In this document: positions 33,883-42,035 of the stretch, piece by piece
Position numbering within the stretch: the stretch's first letter is position 1
Layout of the letters: every line of letters starts with the position of its first letter
NCBI RefSeq assembly: GCF_032337115.1
Contig: NZ_JAVXZY010000005.1
Coordinates: forward strand, 310,001 to 374,000
Direction of reading: 5' to 3'
From: Roseateles_C aquae
GTDB lineage: Bacteria > Pseudomonadota > Gammaproteobacteria > Burkholderiales > Burkholderiaceae_C
DNA: 64,000 bases
Program-made: the position numbers and the translations under genes
The notes under the pieces: model-generated
What the model was told of the DNA's origin: nothing
The model's database searches: none
Seen by the model: the letters and a program-made list of their open reading frames with translations, nothing else

Positions 33883-33922
33883 TTTACGCTTGTAAATGTT
33901 CAGCAATGATTACGCTTGTAAT
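33883..33922. promoter_or_regulatory. two BlaI-type operators
   Basis: TTTACGCTTGTAAA at 33883-33896 and ATTACGCTTGTAAT at 33909-33922 are near-identical 14-base dyads (TTAC-N4-GTAA) with centres 26 bases apart. Their place directly before the repressor gene and between it and the MBL gene makes auto-repression, and possibly control of the MBL gene, likely. Confidence 0.8.
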
Positions 33923-34073
33923 CGAAGCTGTCAACAGGGCTTGTGCGTGATGGGCAGTGTCTTTGGGGTCAGGTCTTGCCCGAGCGGAATTTGGGCGTGC
34001 TTGATATGCCTCAAGCCGACGCTGCGGAGCTCGGCCTAGAGTGCGGCATCAAAGCCTGGAGGGAGTGATTCCA

Positions 34074-34853
34074 ATGCCGATCGAACTGTTCCGCCGCGAC
34101 AGCCATGTCTGCCTGATGTTTTCCAAACTCAGCCTGGAAGAAGACGAGGCGGTGCAGTCGAACCAGTTCCTGCTCGTCAATGGCGACACCGGTGCCATCC
34201 TCGATCCGGGCGGCAATCTGGCCTACAACGAACTCTATCTGGGCATGACCCAGCATTTCGCGCCGCACAAGCTGGCCGCCATCCTGGCCTCTCACGCCGA
34301 TCCGGACATCATCGCCTCGCTGGACCGCTGGATGACCGCGACGACGGCGCCGGTCTACATCTCGCGCATCTGGGAGCGCTTTGCGCCGCATTTCTGCAAG
34401 CCCGGCAAGACCGCCGGCCGCATCGTCGGCATTGCGGACGCTGGGGCGCGGCTGCGTCTGGGCGAGGGGCCCAGCAGCTTCGAGTTGCTGGCCTTGCCGG
34501 CGCATTTCCTGCACGCAGAAGGCAACTTCCAGTTCTATGACCCGGTCAGCAAAATCCTATTTTCCGGCGACCTTGGCGCTTCAATCGGCCATGATCTGAA
34601 TCCGGAAAAACCGGTCACCGATCTGGCCAAGCACCTGCCGCGGATGGAAGGCTTCCATCGCCGCTATATGGTCAGCAACAAGGTGCTGCGGCTGTGGGCC
34701 CAGATGGTACGTGGGCTGGAAATATCAATGATCGTGCCGCAGCACGGTGCGCCGATGGCTGGGCCAGCGGTGGCTCAGTTCATCGACTGGGCCGAGCGGC
34801 TGGATTGCGGCATTGACCTGATGGGAAGTGCGGACTATCGCGTGCCACAGTAA
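34074..34853 (+). CDS. MBL-fold protein of the ODP (oxygen-binding di-iron) type
   Basis: A 259-residue metallo-beta-lactamase-fold protein. Start MPIELFRRD has GGAG upstream (GGAGGGAGTGATTCC). In place of HxHxDH, the first metal motif is SHADPDII (about residue 76), and then HFLHAEGNFQFYDP (about 143) and FSGDLGAS follow; this is the pattern of the flavodiiron/ODP group, in which a di-iron site binds O2 or NO. No flavodoxin domain is fused. It is probably an oxygen sensor or reductase component. Genuine beta-lactamase activity is unlikely. Confidence 0.85.
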   Translation: MPIELFRRDSHVCLMFSKLSLEEDEAVQSNQFLLVNGDTGAILDPGGNLAYNELYLGMTQHFAPHKLAAILASHADPDIIASLDRWMTATTAPVYISRIWERFAPHFCKPGKTAGRIVGIADAGARLRLGEGPSSFELLALPAHFLHAEGNFQFYDPVSKILFSGDLGASIGHDLNPEKPVTDLAKHLPRMEGFHRRYMVSNKVLRLWAQMVRGLEISMIVPQHGAPMAGPAVAQFIDWAERLDCGIDLMGSADYRVPQ

Positions 34854-34890
34854 GCCGTCGCAGCATGCCGTCTGGCCCTACGATGGCTGG

Positions 34891-35268
34891 ATGGACGAAT
34901 CATTGAGCAAGCCTGGCCGCTGGCGGCAACTGTTGCCGCTGGGCATTCTGGTTGTGGCGCTGAGCGGCGCTGTCGCCGGCCTTGGGCATTGGCGTGGCGC
35001 ACAGGCGGCGGAGCGACTGCGCGCCGCACATTTGCAGCCAGCAGACTTGCTGATGTTGAGCAGCGCGGACTGTGCGGTCTGTTTGCGCGCGCGTCGCTGG
35101 CTTGATGCCGAACGGGTTCCCTACAGCGAGTGCGACATCGGCAAAGAGCCGAATTGCGAGGCCTTGTTTCGCCGCTTGCAAGCGGTGGGCACGCCGACCT
35201 TTGTTTTGCGGGGTCAGGTCTTGTCGGGCTGGGACGCGTCGCGGCTGGCAGCGATGCTCGATGGCTAG
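34891..35268 (+). CDS. membrane-anchored glutaredoxin-like protein
   Basis: A 125-residue protein. An N-terminal membrane segment (LLPLGILVVALSGAVAGLG, about residues 15-33) is followed by a thioredoxin-fold domain with the redox pair CAVC (about 60-63) in LMLSSADCAVCLRARRWLD and the cis-proline site VGTPTFVLRG. It is likely to face the periplasm and to work on thiol-disulfide exchange. It starts 37 bases after the MBL gene and may share its transcript. Confidence 0.75.
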   Translation: MDESLSKPGRWRQLLPLGILVVALSGAVAGLGHWRGAQAAERLRAAHLQPADLLMLSSADCAVCLRARRWLDAERVPYSECDIGKEPNCEALFRRLQAVGTPTFVLRGQVLSGWDASRLAAMLDG

Positions 35269-35357
35269 GCCGCGCTCAAGCTCATGCACGAGGTCATCCG
35301 GGGCAAGGAGGCGCCAGACGACTTGGCATTTGCATGGGTTTTGACGCTTCGGCCCGC

Positions 35358-35648
35358 GCTTGCAAGCCGCTCAGCTCTCGCAAGGCGTCGAACAGGCCGC
35401 AGGGCCTGTTCTCGGTCGCGCCTCATGCCTGCCGGCTTGCAGGCCAGCAGGCTTTCGCCGGGCGTCAGGCAAGCCGCAGGGCTTGCCTTCGGTCGCAGCT
35501 CATGCCGAGCGGCTTGCAAGCCGCTCAGCTTTCGCAAGGCGTCGAACAGGCCGCAGGGCCTGTTCTCGGTCGCGCCTCATGCCTGCCGGCTTGCAGGCCA
35601 GCAGGCTTTCGCCGGGCGTCAGGCAAGCCGCAGGGCTTGCCTTCGGTC
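35358..35648. repeat. tandem array of four 77-bp hairpin-rich repeats
   Basis: Units begin at 35358, 35435, 35512 and 35589, each 77 bases. They alternate A-B-A-B: units 1 and 3 are near-identical, as are 2 and 4, giving a 154-base direct duplication with one mismatch in 137 compared bases. Each unit opens with GGCTTGCARGCC and has, about 35 bases on, a second hairpin (AACAGGCC-GCAG-GGCCTGTT in A, GGCAAGCC-GCAG-GGCTTGCC in B), then TCGGTCG and CTCATGCC. It lies between the glutaredoxin-like gene and the TonB-domain gene. Open frames through it are by-products of the repeat. Confidence 0.9.
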
Positions 35649-35653
35649 CCGTC

Positions 35654-36004
35654 TCAATCCTCTGCCTTGAAGACGAGTTTGACTTCGTGGGTTTGCTTTT
35701 CGCCGTTGCCTTCAAAACGCCACTCCATCAGCGCGCGCGTAACGGCTCTGTCGAAGACGCGCGGTGGTTCCGATTCCATGATGGACACTTCGGTCACCTT
35801 GCCTTCGGCATCAATGCTCAGCTTGGCCTTCACCGAGCCGGCTGACACGCCGCGCTGGGTGGCCTCACGCGGGAACTCGGGCGGCACCTTCTTGACGACC
35901 TTGGGCGAAGCCTGCACGGCAATCGCGAACAGGGCTGCACAGCACAGCAGCAGCACGCGACGCGTCCATTGCGACACAGACGAAGCGCTCTGGAATGGGC
36001 TCAT
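35654..36004 (-). CDS. TonB C-terminal domain protein
   Basis: A 116-residue exported protein. An N-terminal signal or anchor (RVLLLCCAALFAIAVQA, about residues 16-32) precedes a short TonB C-terminal domain: PEFPREATQRGVSAGSVKAKLSIDAEG and AVTRALMEWRFEG. There is no proline-rich span to cross the periplasm, so it is unlikely to act as a full energy transducer with ExbBD. Such short TonB-domain proteins are common as accessory periplasmic proteins. Confidence 0.82.
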   Translation of the reverse strand: MSPFQSASSVSQWTRRVLLLCCAALFAIAVQASPKVVKKVPPEFPREATQRGVSAGSVKAKLSIDAEGKVTEVSIMESEPPRVFDRAVTRALMEWRFEGNGEKQTHEVKLVFKAED

Positions 36005-36033
36005 TGTCTTTCCTCCGTGAAGAAGCTGTAGTT

Positions 36034-37587
36034 TCAGTGATGGCCGGTGCGGAAGAAGCCGACGGCTTCGAGCAGGCGCGAAGAACTACCGGTCAGCGCT
36101 TCCGTTGAGCGGGTCAGTTCGCTGACCAGGCTGGCATTTTGCTGAGTGCTGCGGTCCAACTCGTTCATCGCGTTGTTGACAACACCCACGCCCATGGCCT
36201 GTTCCTGGGCCGAGTGGGAGATTTCCTCGATCAGCTGGCCCATATTGTTGACCTCGTCGACGACGCTGTGGATGGTCTGCCCGGCGTTGTTGACCAGGCC
36301 AGTGCCTTGCTCCACCTTGACGGTCGACTCCTGGATCAACACCTTGATTTCCTTGGCGGCCGAGGCAGCCCGTGAAGCGAGGGCGCGCACTTCGGAAGCG
36401 ACCACCGCGAAGCCCTTGCCGTGCTCGCCGGCACGGGCCGCTTCCACCGCTGCATTCAACGCCAGGATATTGGTCTGGAAGGCGATGCCATCGATGACGC
36501 CGATGATGTCGCCAATTTTCTTGGAGCTGGCACTGATGTCCTGCATTGTGGCGACCACCTGCGCCACAGCATTGCCGCCGGCCGAGGCCGATTGACGCGC
36601 CTTGCCGGCGATGCTGGCGGCCTTGCGGGTCAACTCGCTGGCACCGCTGAGATTGGCAGCGATTTCCTCGACCGAGGCTGCCGTGGTCTGCAGGCTGGAG
36701 GCCGAACGGGCCGTGCGGTCGGCCAGATCGTTGTTGCCACCGGCAATCTGCTGTGAGTTCTGCGCGACTTCGCTGGCTGCGGAGCTGACGCTGCTGACCA
36801 CGCCACGTAGTGCCGTCTGCATTTCAAGCATGGCTTGCAACATTTGGCCGAGCTCGTCGGTGCCATCGGCGCGAATGTCATGGGTCAGATCACCATTGCT
36901 GATCGACTCTGCTGCCGCACGCGCTGTATGAACCGGACCCACGATGGAGCGCGAGATCAGCAGGCCGCCGCCGCCGCCCAGGGCGACCGCGACGATGACC
37001 AATACGACAGTGACGACGACCGATGTCTTGGCCACCTCACCGCCGGCGCTGGCCAGATCATGGGCACTTTCGAACTGCAAGTCGACCAGCCCCTTCAAGC
37101 CCTCTTGATAAGCCTGCTGGGCGGGGCGCACGTCGGTGATCAGACTCTCACGGGCTTCATCGGGGCTGCCATCGACCTGAATCTTGCGGAACTTAACGAC
37201 CGAGGCAAAGAACTTGGCCTGACGCTCCTTGACCTGGCCAATCAACTCGGTTTCCTTGCTGCCGTCGATCTTGCCCTCCAGGCTGGCGAGTTGCTTCTCG
37301 CTTTCCTGCAGCGCGTTGTCGATGGCGGCCTTCTGTTTCTTGATCTGGCCGGCTTCGTCGAGCAGCAGCAGATCGCGGGAGGCGCGGGCAATGACATTGA
37401 CCTGACCCTCCAGCGAATTGGCCGCGGCGATCTTTACCAGGCTCAGATTGGCCGTCGTATCCAGGTCCTTGGACAGACGATTGGCGCTGGATGCGCCGTA
37501 GCTGCCGATGATTATCAGCAGGACGATGAGTAGCCCATAGCTCAGGGCAAGACGCTGGCTGATTCGCAAGCGGGTCAAAAGGCTCAT
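36034..37587 (-). CDS. methyl-accepting chemotaxis protein
   Basis: A 517-residue chemoreceptor. Start MSLLTRLRISQRLALSYG is preceded by GAGGGG. It has membrane helix 1 (about 13-33), a four-helix-bundle periplasmic sensor (about 34-190), membrane helix 2 (about 193-213), HAMP (about 214-268), and a cytoplasmic signalling region with the conserved tip IDGIAFQTNILALNAAVEAARAGE (near residue 385). The end lacks a CheR-binding pentapeptide, finishing in FFRTGHH. The ligand cannot be predicted from sequence. Confidence 0.94.
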   Translation of the reverse strand: MSLLTRLRISQRLALSYGLLIVLLIIIGSYGASSANRLSKDLDTTANLSLVKIAAANSLEGQVNVIARASRDLLLLDEAGQIKKQKAAIDNALQESEKQLASLEGKIDGSKETELIGQVKERQAKFFASVVKFRKIQVDGSPDEARESLITDVRPAQQAYQEGLKGLVDLQFESAHDLASAGGEVAKTSVVVTVVLVIVAVALGGGGGLLISRSIVGPVHTARAAAESISNGDLTHDIRADGTDELGQMLQAMLEMQTALRGVVSSVSSAASEVAQNSQQIAGGNNDLADRTARSASSLQTTAASVEEIAANLSGASELTRKAASIAGKARQSASAGGNAVAQVVATMQDISASSKKIGDIIGVIDGIAFQTNILALNAAVEAARAGEHGKGFAVVASEVRALASRAASAAKEIKVLIQESTVKVEQGTGLVNNAGQTIHSVVDEVNNMGQLIEEISHSAQEQAMGVGVVNNAMNELDRSTQQNASLVSELTRSTEALTGSSSRLLEAVGFFRTGHH

Positions 37588-37754
37588 GCTCGGCCCCTCA
37601 TCAAAGAAGCGGTATTCAGACAGACGCCCAACGCATGCATCCACCGCTCCAGCGGCACGGTACAGCGTTAGGCCTCACTGCACAATCACTTCGGCAGGAT
37701 GCCAGCCAACTTTAGCGCCTGAGGCGTCGGAAAGGCGGTACAAGTTCCGCCTGT

Positions 37755-38387
37755 TCATTCGATGCTCAGGCCCAGTGTTGCAGGATCGCCGCGGCCCTGA
37801 CGCAGCAGTACCGGCTCGTCGCCGCAGAGGTCGACGATGGTGGTCGCCTGCAGCGGGCAGGCGCCGGCATCGACGATGGCCTGCAGCTGATTGTCAAAGC
37901 GCTCGCGAATCTCGTTGGCGTCGTTCAGCGCCTCGGTTTCACCGGGGGGTATCAAGGTTGTGGCCAGCAGCGGCTGGCCGAGCAGCTGAAGCAGTTCCAG
38001 TGTCACCTTGTGGTCCGGGACGCGCAGGCCAATGGTGCGTCGCGAGGGATGGGACACGCGCCGTGGCACTTCCTTGGTGGCCTGCAGGATGAAGGTGAAG
38101 GGGCCAGGTGTTGCCAGCTTGAGCAGCCGGTACTGCCGGTTGTCGACCCGCGCGTAGTTGGCCAACTCGCTGAGGTCGCGGCACAGCAGGGTCAGGTGGT
38201 GCTTGTCGTCGACGCCGCGAATGCGTCGCAGCGCGTCGGCCGCGGCCTTGTCGTCCAGGTGGCAGACCAGCGCATAGCTGGAGTCGGTCGGGATGGCGAC
38301 CACGCCGCCGCCGTGAAGAATCTGCACCGCTTGCTTCAGAAAGCGGACCTGCGGGTTGTCCGGGTGGACTTCAAAGAATTGCGCCAT
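37755..38387 (-). CDS. Sua5/YciO/YrdC family protein (YciO-like)
   Basis: A 210-residue protein of the threonylcarbamoyl-AMP synthase fold. The family core GGVVAIPTDSSYALVC near residue 27, and KHHLTLLCRDLSELANYA and PGPFTFILQATKEVPRR near 90, are present. The residues are closer to YciO than to TsaC/Sua5, so a tRNA t6A role is possible but not assured. It is preceded on the same strand by the DMT and PHP genes. Confidence 0.88.
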   Translation of the reverse strand: MAQFFEVHPDNPQVRFLKQAVQILHGGGVVAIPTDSSYALVCHLDDKAAADALRRIRGVDDKHHLTLLCRDLSELANYARVDNRQYRLLKLATPGPFTFILQATKEVPRRVSHPSRRTIGLRVPDHKVTLELLQLLGQPLLATTLIPPGETEALNDANEIRERFDNQLQAIVDAGACPLQATTIVDLCGDEPVLLRQGRGDPATLGLSIE

Positions 38388-38443
38388 GACCCGATTGTGG
38401 TCCGCGCCGCAGCATCGCGCTGTGGCGCGGATGCCGCGCGGGC

Positions 38444-39403
38444 TCAGTCGCTGCTGGTGTCCAAAGCCAGCGGCGAGTGCGTGGCCGACCGGCGCACGTT
38501 CAGCCAGGCCGAGGCGGCACCACAGGCGCTGACCACCAGCATGCCCAGCCAGGCGAAACGGTCCGGCACATGGCCGAAGGCCAACCAGCCAATCGCCGCG
38601 GCAAAGGCAATCTGCACATAGACAAAAGGCATCAGCGTGCTGGTTGGCGCCAGGCCCAGGGCCAGGATCAGCAAGAGGTGGCCCAGCGTGCCAAGCGCGC
38701 CTATGGCCAGAAGCACGGCCCAGTGCCAGGGCGCCAGCTGCGGGAGGGCCGCCGTGGCCGGCCAGGGCCCCAAGGCCAGCAGCAGACTCAGCAGCAGGGC
38801 GCCGACCAGGCCGGTGTAGAAATGCGTGGTGAAGGGGTCTTCCAGGGCGGCCAGACGCGCGGTCAGAATCTGGAAGCTGGCATAGCTGAAGGCGCCGGCC
38901 AGCGGGAACAGCACGGGCCAGCCCAGCACGCCGCTGCCCGGGCGCATGACGATCAGCGCGCCGGCAAAGCCGCCGATGACCAGTGCCCAGCGCAAGGCCG
39001 AGGTCTTCTCATGCAAGAGCAGCGCGGCCAGCAGGGTGACAACCACCGGCGTCAGCATATTGATCGCGGTGAACTCCGCCACCGGCAGGTATTGCACACC
39101 GTAGAAGCTCATCGCGCTGGTGGCCAGCAGCAGCAGGCCGCGGATCAGCTGAAAGCGTGGATGGGCGGCCCGGAACGGTTGGCCGCCGCGTTGCCAGCGT
39201 CGCCAGGCCAGCCAGATGGCCATGCTCAGGGCCTGGACGCTGTAGCGCGCCCAGAGGATCAAGAGCACCGGCACATAGGCGCCGAGAAAGCGGATGGTGC
39301 TGTCCATCGAGGCAAAGCATGCTGCCATCAGCAGGATCAGCACGATGCCCAGGCCGGCATGCTTCCCGGCGGGAGGCCGCGATGGGGCTGGAGCAGCCTT
39401 CAA
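38444..39403 (-). CDS. DMT superfamily transporter (EamA)
   Basis: A 319-residue inner-membrane protein with ten predicted helices in two EamA repeats (about 17-150 and 160-295). LLILWARYSVQALSMAIWL and SYASFQILTARLAALEDP are visible. It should be a small-metabolite exporter of unknown substrate. The ATG overlaps the stop of the PHP gene (ATGA). Confidence 0.88.
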   Translation of the reverse strand: MKAAPAPSRPPAGKHAGLGIVLILLMAACFASMDSTIRFLGAYVPVLLILWARYSVQALSMAIWLAWRRWQRGGQPFRAAHPRFQLIRGLLLLATSAMSFYGVQYLPVAEFTAINMLTPVVVTLLAALLLHEKTSALRWALVIGGFAGALIVMRPGSGVLGWPVLFPLAGAFSYASFQILTARLAALEDPFTTHFYTGLVGALLLSLLLALGPWPATAALPQLAPWHWAVLLAIGALGTLGHLLLILALGLAPTSTLMPFVYVQIAFAAAIGWLAFGHVPDRFAWLGMLVVSACGAASAWLNVRRSATHSPLALDTSSD

Positions 39404-40287
39404 GACGGGCGTTGAATGCGCGCATCCAGCGCTTGCCAGACGGGCGTCAGCCGGCCGGATAAATCGGGCAGCTTGCCCAGATCGGTATGGCTCTCGGTCG
39501 GGCTGTGGAAGTCAGAGCCACGCGAAGCCAGCAGGCCGAATTCCAGCGCGGTCTCGGTGTATTTGGCGGCCTCGGCGGCGGTGTGGCTGCCGGTCACCAC
39601 TTCGACGGCACGACCGCCATGGCCGATGAAATCGGTGAACAGCGCGTATTCCTCGGTCGGCGTGAAGTCATAGCGGCCCGGGTGGGCAATCACGGCGATG
39701 CCGCCCGCGCCATGAATCCAGGCGAGCGCATCGCGCAGCGCCGCCCAGCGGTGCTCAACATAGCCGGGCTTGCCCAAGGTCAGGTAGCGGCGGAACACTT
39801 CGCTGACATCCTGGCAGTGCCCGGCCTCGACGAGGAAGCGGGCGAAATGGGTGCGTGAAATCAGCTCGGGATTACCGACATAGTGCAGCGCGCCCTCGTA
39901 GGCGCCCTTGATGCCGACCTGGGCCAGGCCGGCGGCCATTTCGCGGGCGCGAGCCTCGCGGCCGCCGCGGGTGGCACGCAAGCCAGCCACCAAGGCCTCG
40001 TTGTGGTGATCAAAACCAAGGCCGACGATGTGCACCACGCGGCCGGCAAAGCTGACCGAGATCTCGCAGCCGGTCAGATAGCTGATGCCCAGCGCCAGCG
40101 CGGCATCCATGGCGCGCTGCTGGCCGCCGATCTCGTCGTGGTCGGTCAGCGCCCACAGCTCCACGCCATTGGCTTGGGCACGGGCGGCCAGCGCCTCGGG
40201 CTCCAGCGTCCCATCGGACACTTTGGAGTGGCTGTGCAGATCGGCGTTGGTGCAGGCGCTGAAGGAGGAGGGGCTGGATGGATTCAC
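39400..40287 (-). CDS. PHP domain phosphoesterase (RnaM/YciV-like)
   Basis: A 295-residue metal-dependent phosphoesterase. Motifs of the PHP fold: ADLHSHSKVSDGTL (about residue 15), LTDHDEIGGQ (about 47), GCEIS (about 73), AVIAHPGRYDF and SRGSDFHSP near 255. The family acts as 3',5'-nucleoside bisphosphate phosphatase and 5'-3' exoribonuclease RNase AM. The first methionine is chosen; family similarity begins about residue 14. Confidence 0.92.
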   Translation of the reverse strand: MNPSSPSSFSACTNADLHSHSKVSDGTLEPEALAARAQANGVELWALTDHDEIGGQQRAMDAALALGISYLTGCEISVSFAGRVVHIVGLGFDHHNEALVAGLRATRGGREARAREMAAGLAQVGIKGAYEGALHYVGNPELISRTHFARFLVEAGHCQDVSEVFRRYLTLGKPGYVEHRWAALRDALAWIHGAGGIAVIAHPGRYDFTPTEEYALFTDFIGHGGRAVEVVTGSHTAAEAAKYTETALEFGLLASRGSDFHSPTESHTDLGKLPDLSGRLTPVWQALDARIQRPS

Positions 40288-40355
40288 CCCACGATTCTAG
40301 GTGGCCCCCTTGCTGCAGGCTGTTGCGGGGCCTTTGCGCCGGCGCGAGTTTCGCC

Positions 40356-41921
40356 TCAGCGGCTTTGGCGCGAGACCCGGAAGCTGCTGATCACGCCGGT
40401 GAGGCTGACGGCCTGGTCCTTCAGGCTGGAGGCCGCCGCCGCGCCTTGCTCGACGAGGGCGGCGTTTTGCTGCGTCATCTGGTCCAGATTGCCGATGGCC
40501 TGGCCGACTTCGCCAATGCTGGTGCTCTGCTCATTGGTCGCCGCGGTGATCTCGGCCATGATGTCGGTGACACGCTGCACCGAGGCGACGATATCGGTCA
40601 TCGTCGTGCCGGCCTGCTGGACCAAGCTGGCACCGGTTTCGATCTTGTCCACCGAGGTGGTGATCAAGGTCTTGATTTCCTTGGCCGCCTCGGCGCTGCG
40701 CTGGGCCAGGCTGCGCACCTCGCTGGCCACGACGGCAAAGCCGCGGCCCTGCTCGCCGGCACGTGCCGCTTCGACGGCGGCATTCAGGGCCAGGATATTG
40801 GTCTGGAATGCGATGCCGTCGATGACGCTGATGATGTCGGCAATCTTCTTGGAACTGGCGCTGATCTCGTCCATCGTCGACACCACCTGGCCGACGACCT
40901 CGCCGCCGCGTGTGGCCACACCGGAGGCGCTGACCGCCAATTGATTGGCCTGGCGGGCCGAATCGGCGTTGTGGCGCACGTTGTCGGTCAGCTGCTGCAT
41001 GGCCGAGGAGGTCTCTTCCAGGCTGGCCGCCGCCTGTTCGGTACGGGCCGAGAGATCGTGGTTGCCGGTGGCTACCTCGGCAGCAGCGACCTGGATCGAC
41101 TCCGAGGTTTCGCGCACCCGCAGCACGATATTGCGCAAGCCCTGCTGCATCTGCACCAGGCCGTGAGCCAGCTCGCTCATCTCGTCTCGCCCGATGACAT
41201 CCAGGTGCTCGTCCAGTGCACCGCCTTCGACGGCGGCGGTGAATCGCATGCTCTCGCGCACCGGGATCAGTACCGACAGCGAGATGCGCCAGGCGATCAT
41301 CATCGCGAGCACGCAGCCCAGTGTCAGCGCCACCCAGATGACGGTTGAAATCGTGCCGTAGACGCCGTCGATGCGCGTCTTGGCGATATCGACGAACTTG
41401 TCGACGGTAGTCAGCGCCTGGTCGAGTGCTTTTTCAGCCTCGTCGACCGACTTCTTGGCATCGCGCGGGGCATCCCAGGCTGCCTTCAAGTCGCTGGCCA
41501 TATCCCCTTTGGACAAGCGCTCCATCACCGGTTGCATGCCGCTGCGGTAAGCGTTGAAGTTCTCGCGGATATTGGCCAGCATCTTCAGCACCGCCGGGTC
41601 AACAACGCGCTGCTCCAGATCCTTCAAGCCCTTGTCGGCATCGCGCATGGAGCTGTTCCAGCGTTCCTGGGCCCGATTGAAATCCGCCACGCCGATGGCA
41701 GCGAAGATCATGTCCTTTTCGTAGCGGCGCGCGGTCAGCAGCCCGGAGCGCAACTCGTCGACGCTGCGCAGCGAGTTGACGACCTTGTCGTTGAAGGCAC
41801 CGAAGGCGTCGTGCATGGTGCGGGTGGCGATCCAGCCGCCTATGCCCAGGACCAGCATCAGGATCACCATCAGGCCGAAGGCCAGGCCGAGTCGAAGCTT
41901 GATCGATAGATTGCGCAGCAT
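40356..41921 (-). CDS. methyl-accepting chemotaxis protein
   Basis: A 521-residue chemoreceptor, a second of the window and not a copy of the first. The ATG at 41921 is chosen, since GGAG is eight bases upstream; the ATG six bases earlier is too near. Helix 1 (about 9-31), four-helix-bundle sensor (32-190), helix 2, HAMP, and the signalling tip IDGIAFQTNILALNAAVEAARAGE near residue 390. It also lacks a CheR pentapeptide. Confidence 0.94.
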   Translation of the reverse strand: MLRNLSIKLRLGLAFGLMVILMLVLGIGGWIATRTMHDAFGAFNDKVVNSLRSVDELRSGLLTARRYEKDMIFAAIGVADFNRAQERWNSSMRDADKGLKDLEQRVVDPAVLKMLANIRENFNAYRSGMQPVMERLSKGDMASDLKAAWDAPRDAKKSVDEAEKALDQALTTVDKFVDIAKTRIDGVYGTISTVIWVALTLGCVLAMMIAWRISLSVLIPVRESMRFTAAVEGGALDEHLDVIGRDEMSELAHGLVQMQQGLRNIVLRVRETSESIQVAAAEVATGNHDLSARTEQAAASLEETSSAMQQLTDNVRHNADSARQANQLAVSASGVATRGGEVVGQVVSTMDEISASSKKIADIISVIDGIAFQTNILALNAAVEAARAGEQGRGFAVVASEVRSLAQRSAEAAKEIKTLITTSVDKIETGASLVQQAGTTMTDIVASVQRVTDIMAEITAATNEQSTSIGEVGQAIGNLDQMTQQNAALVEQGAAAASSLKDQAVSLTGVISSFRVSRQSR

Positions 41922-42035
41922 GGGCATGTCTCCTTGATCCCGGAAGCATGCGCAGTCATTGGGCATGGCGTTCCATCAAAAAGCGGGGGCGAATGCCGCC
42001 CATCTCGCTAATTTGTCGACAGCCTCGCCCGGCCT

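Noticed and set aside
34074..34853. Beta-lactamase controlled by the BlaI/BlaR1 pair
   Set aside because: The metal motif is SHADPD and the layout is that of ODP di-iron proteins, without the zinc motif HxHxDH of true beta-lactamases.
35358..35648. CRISPR array
   Set aside because: Units of 77 bases directly follow one another with no variable spacers, and no cas gene is present.
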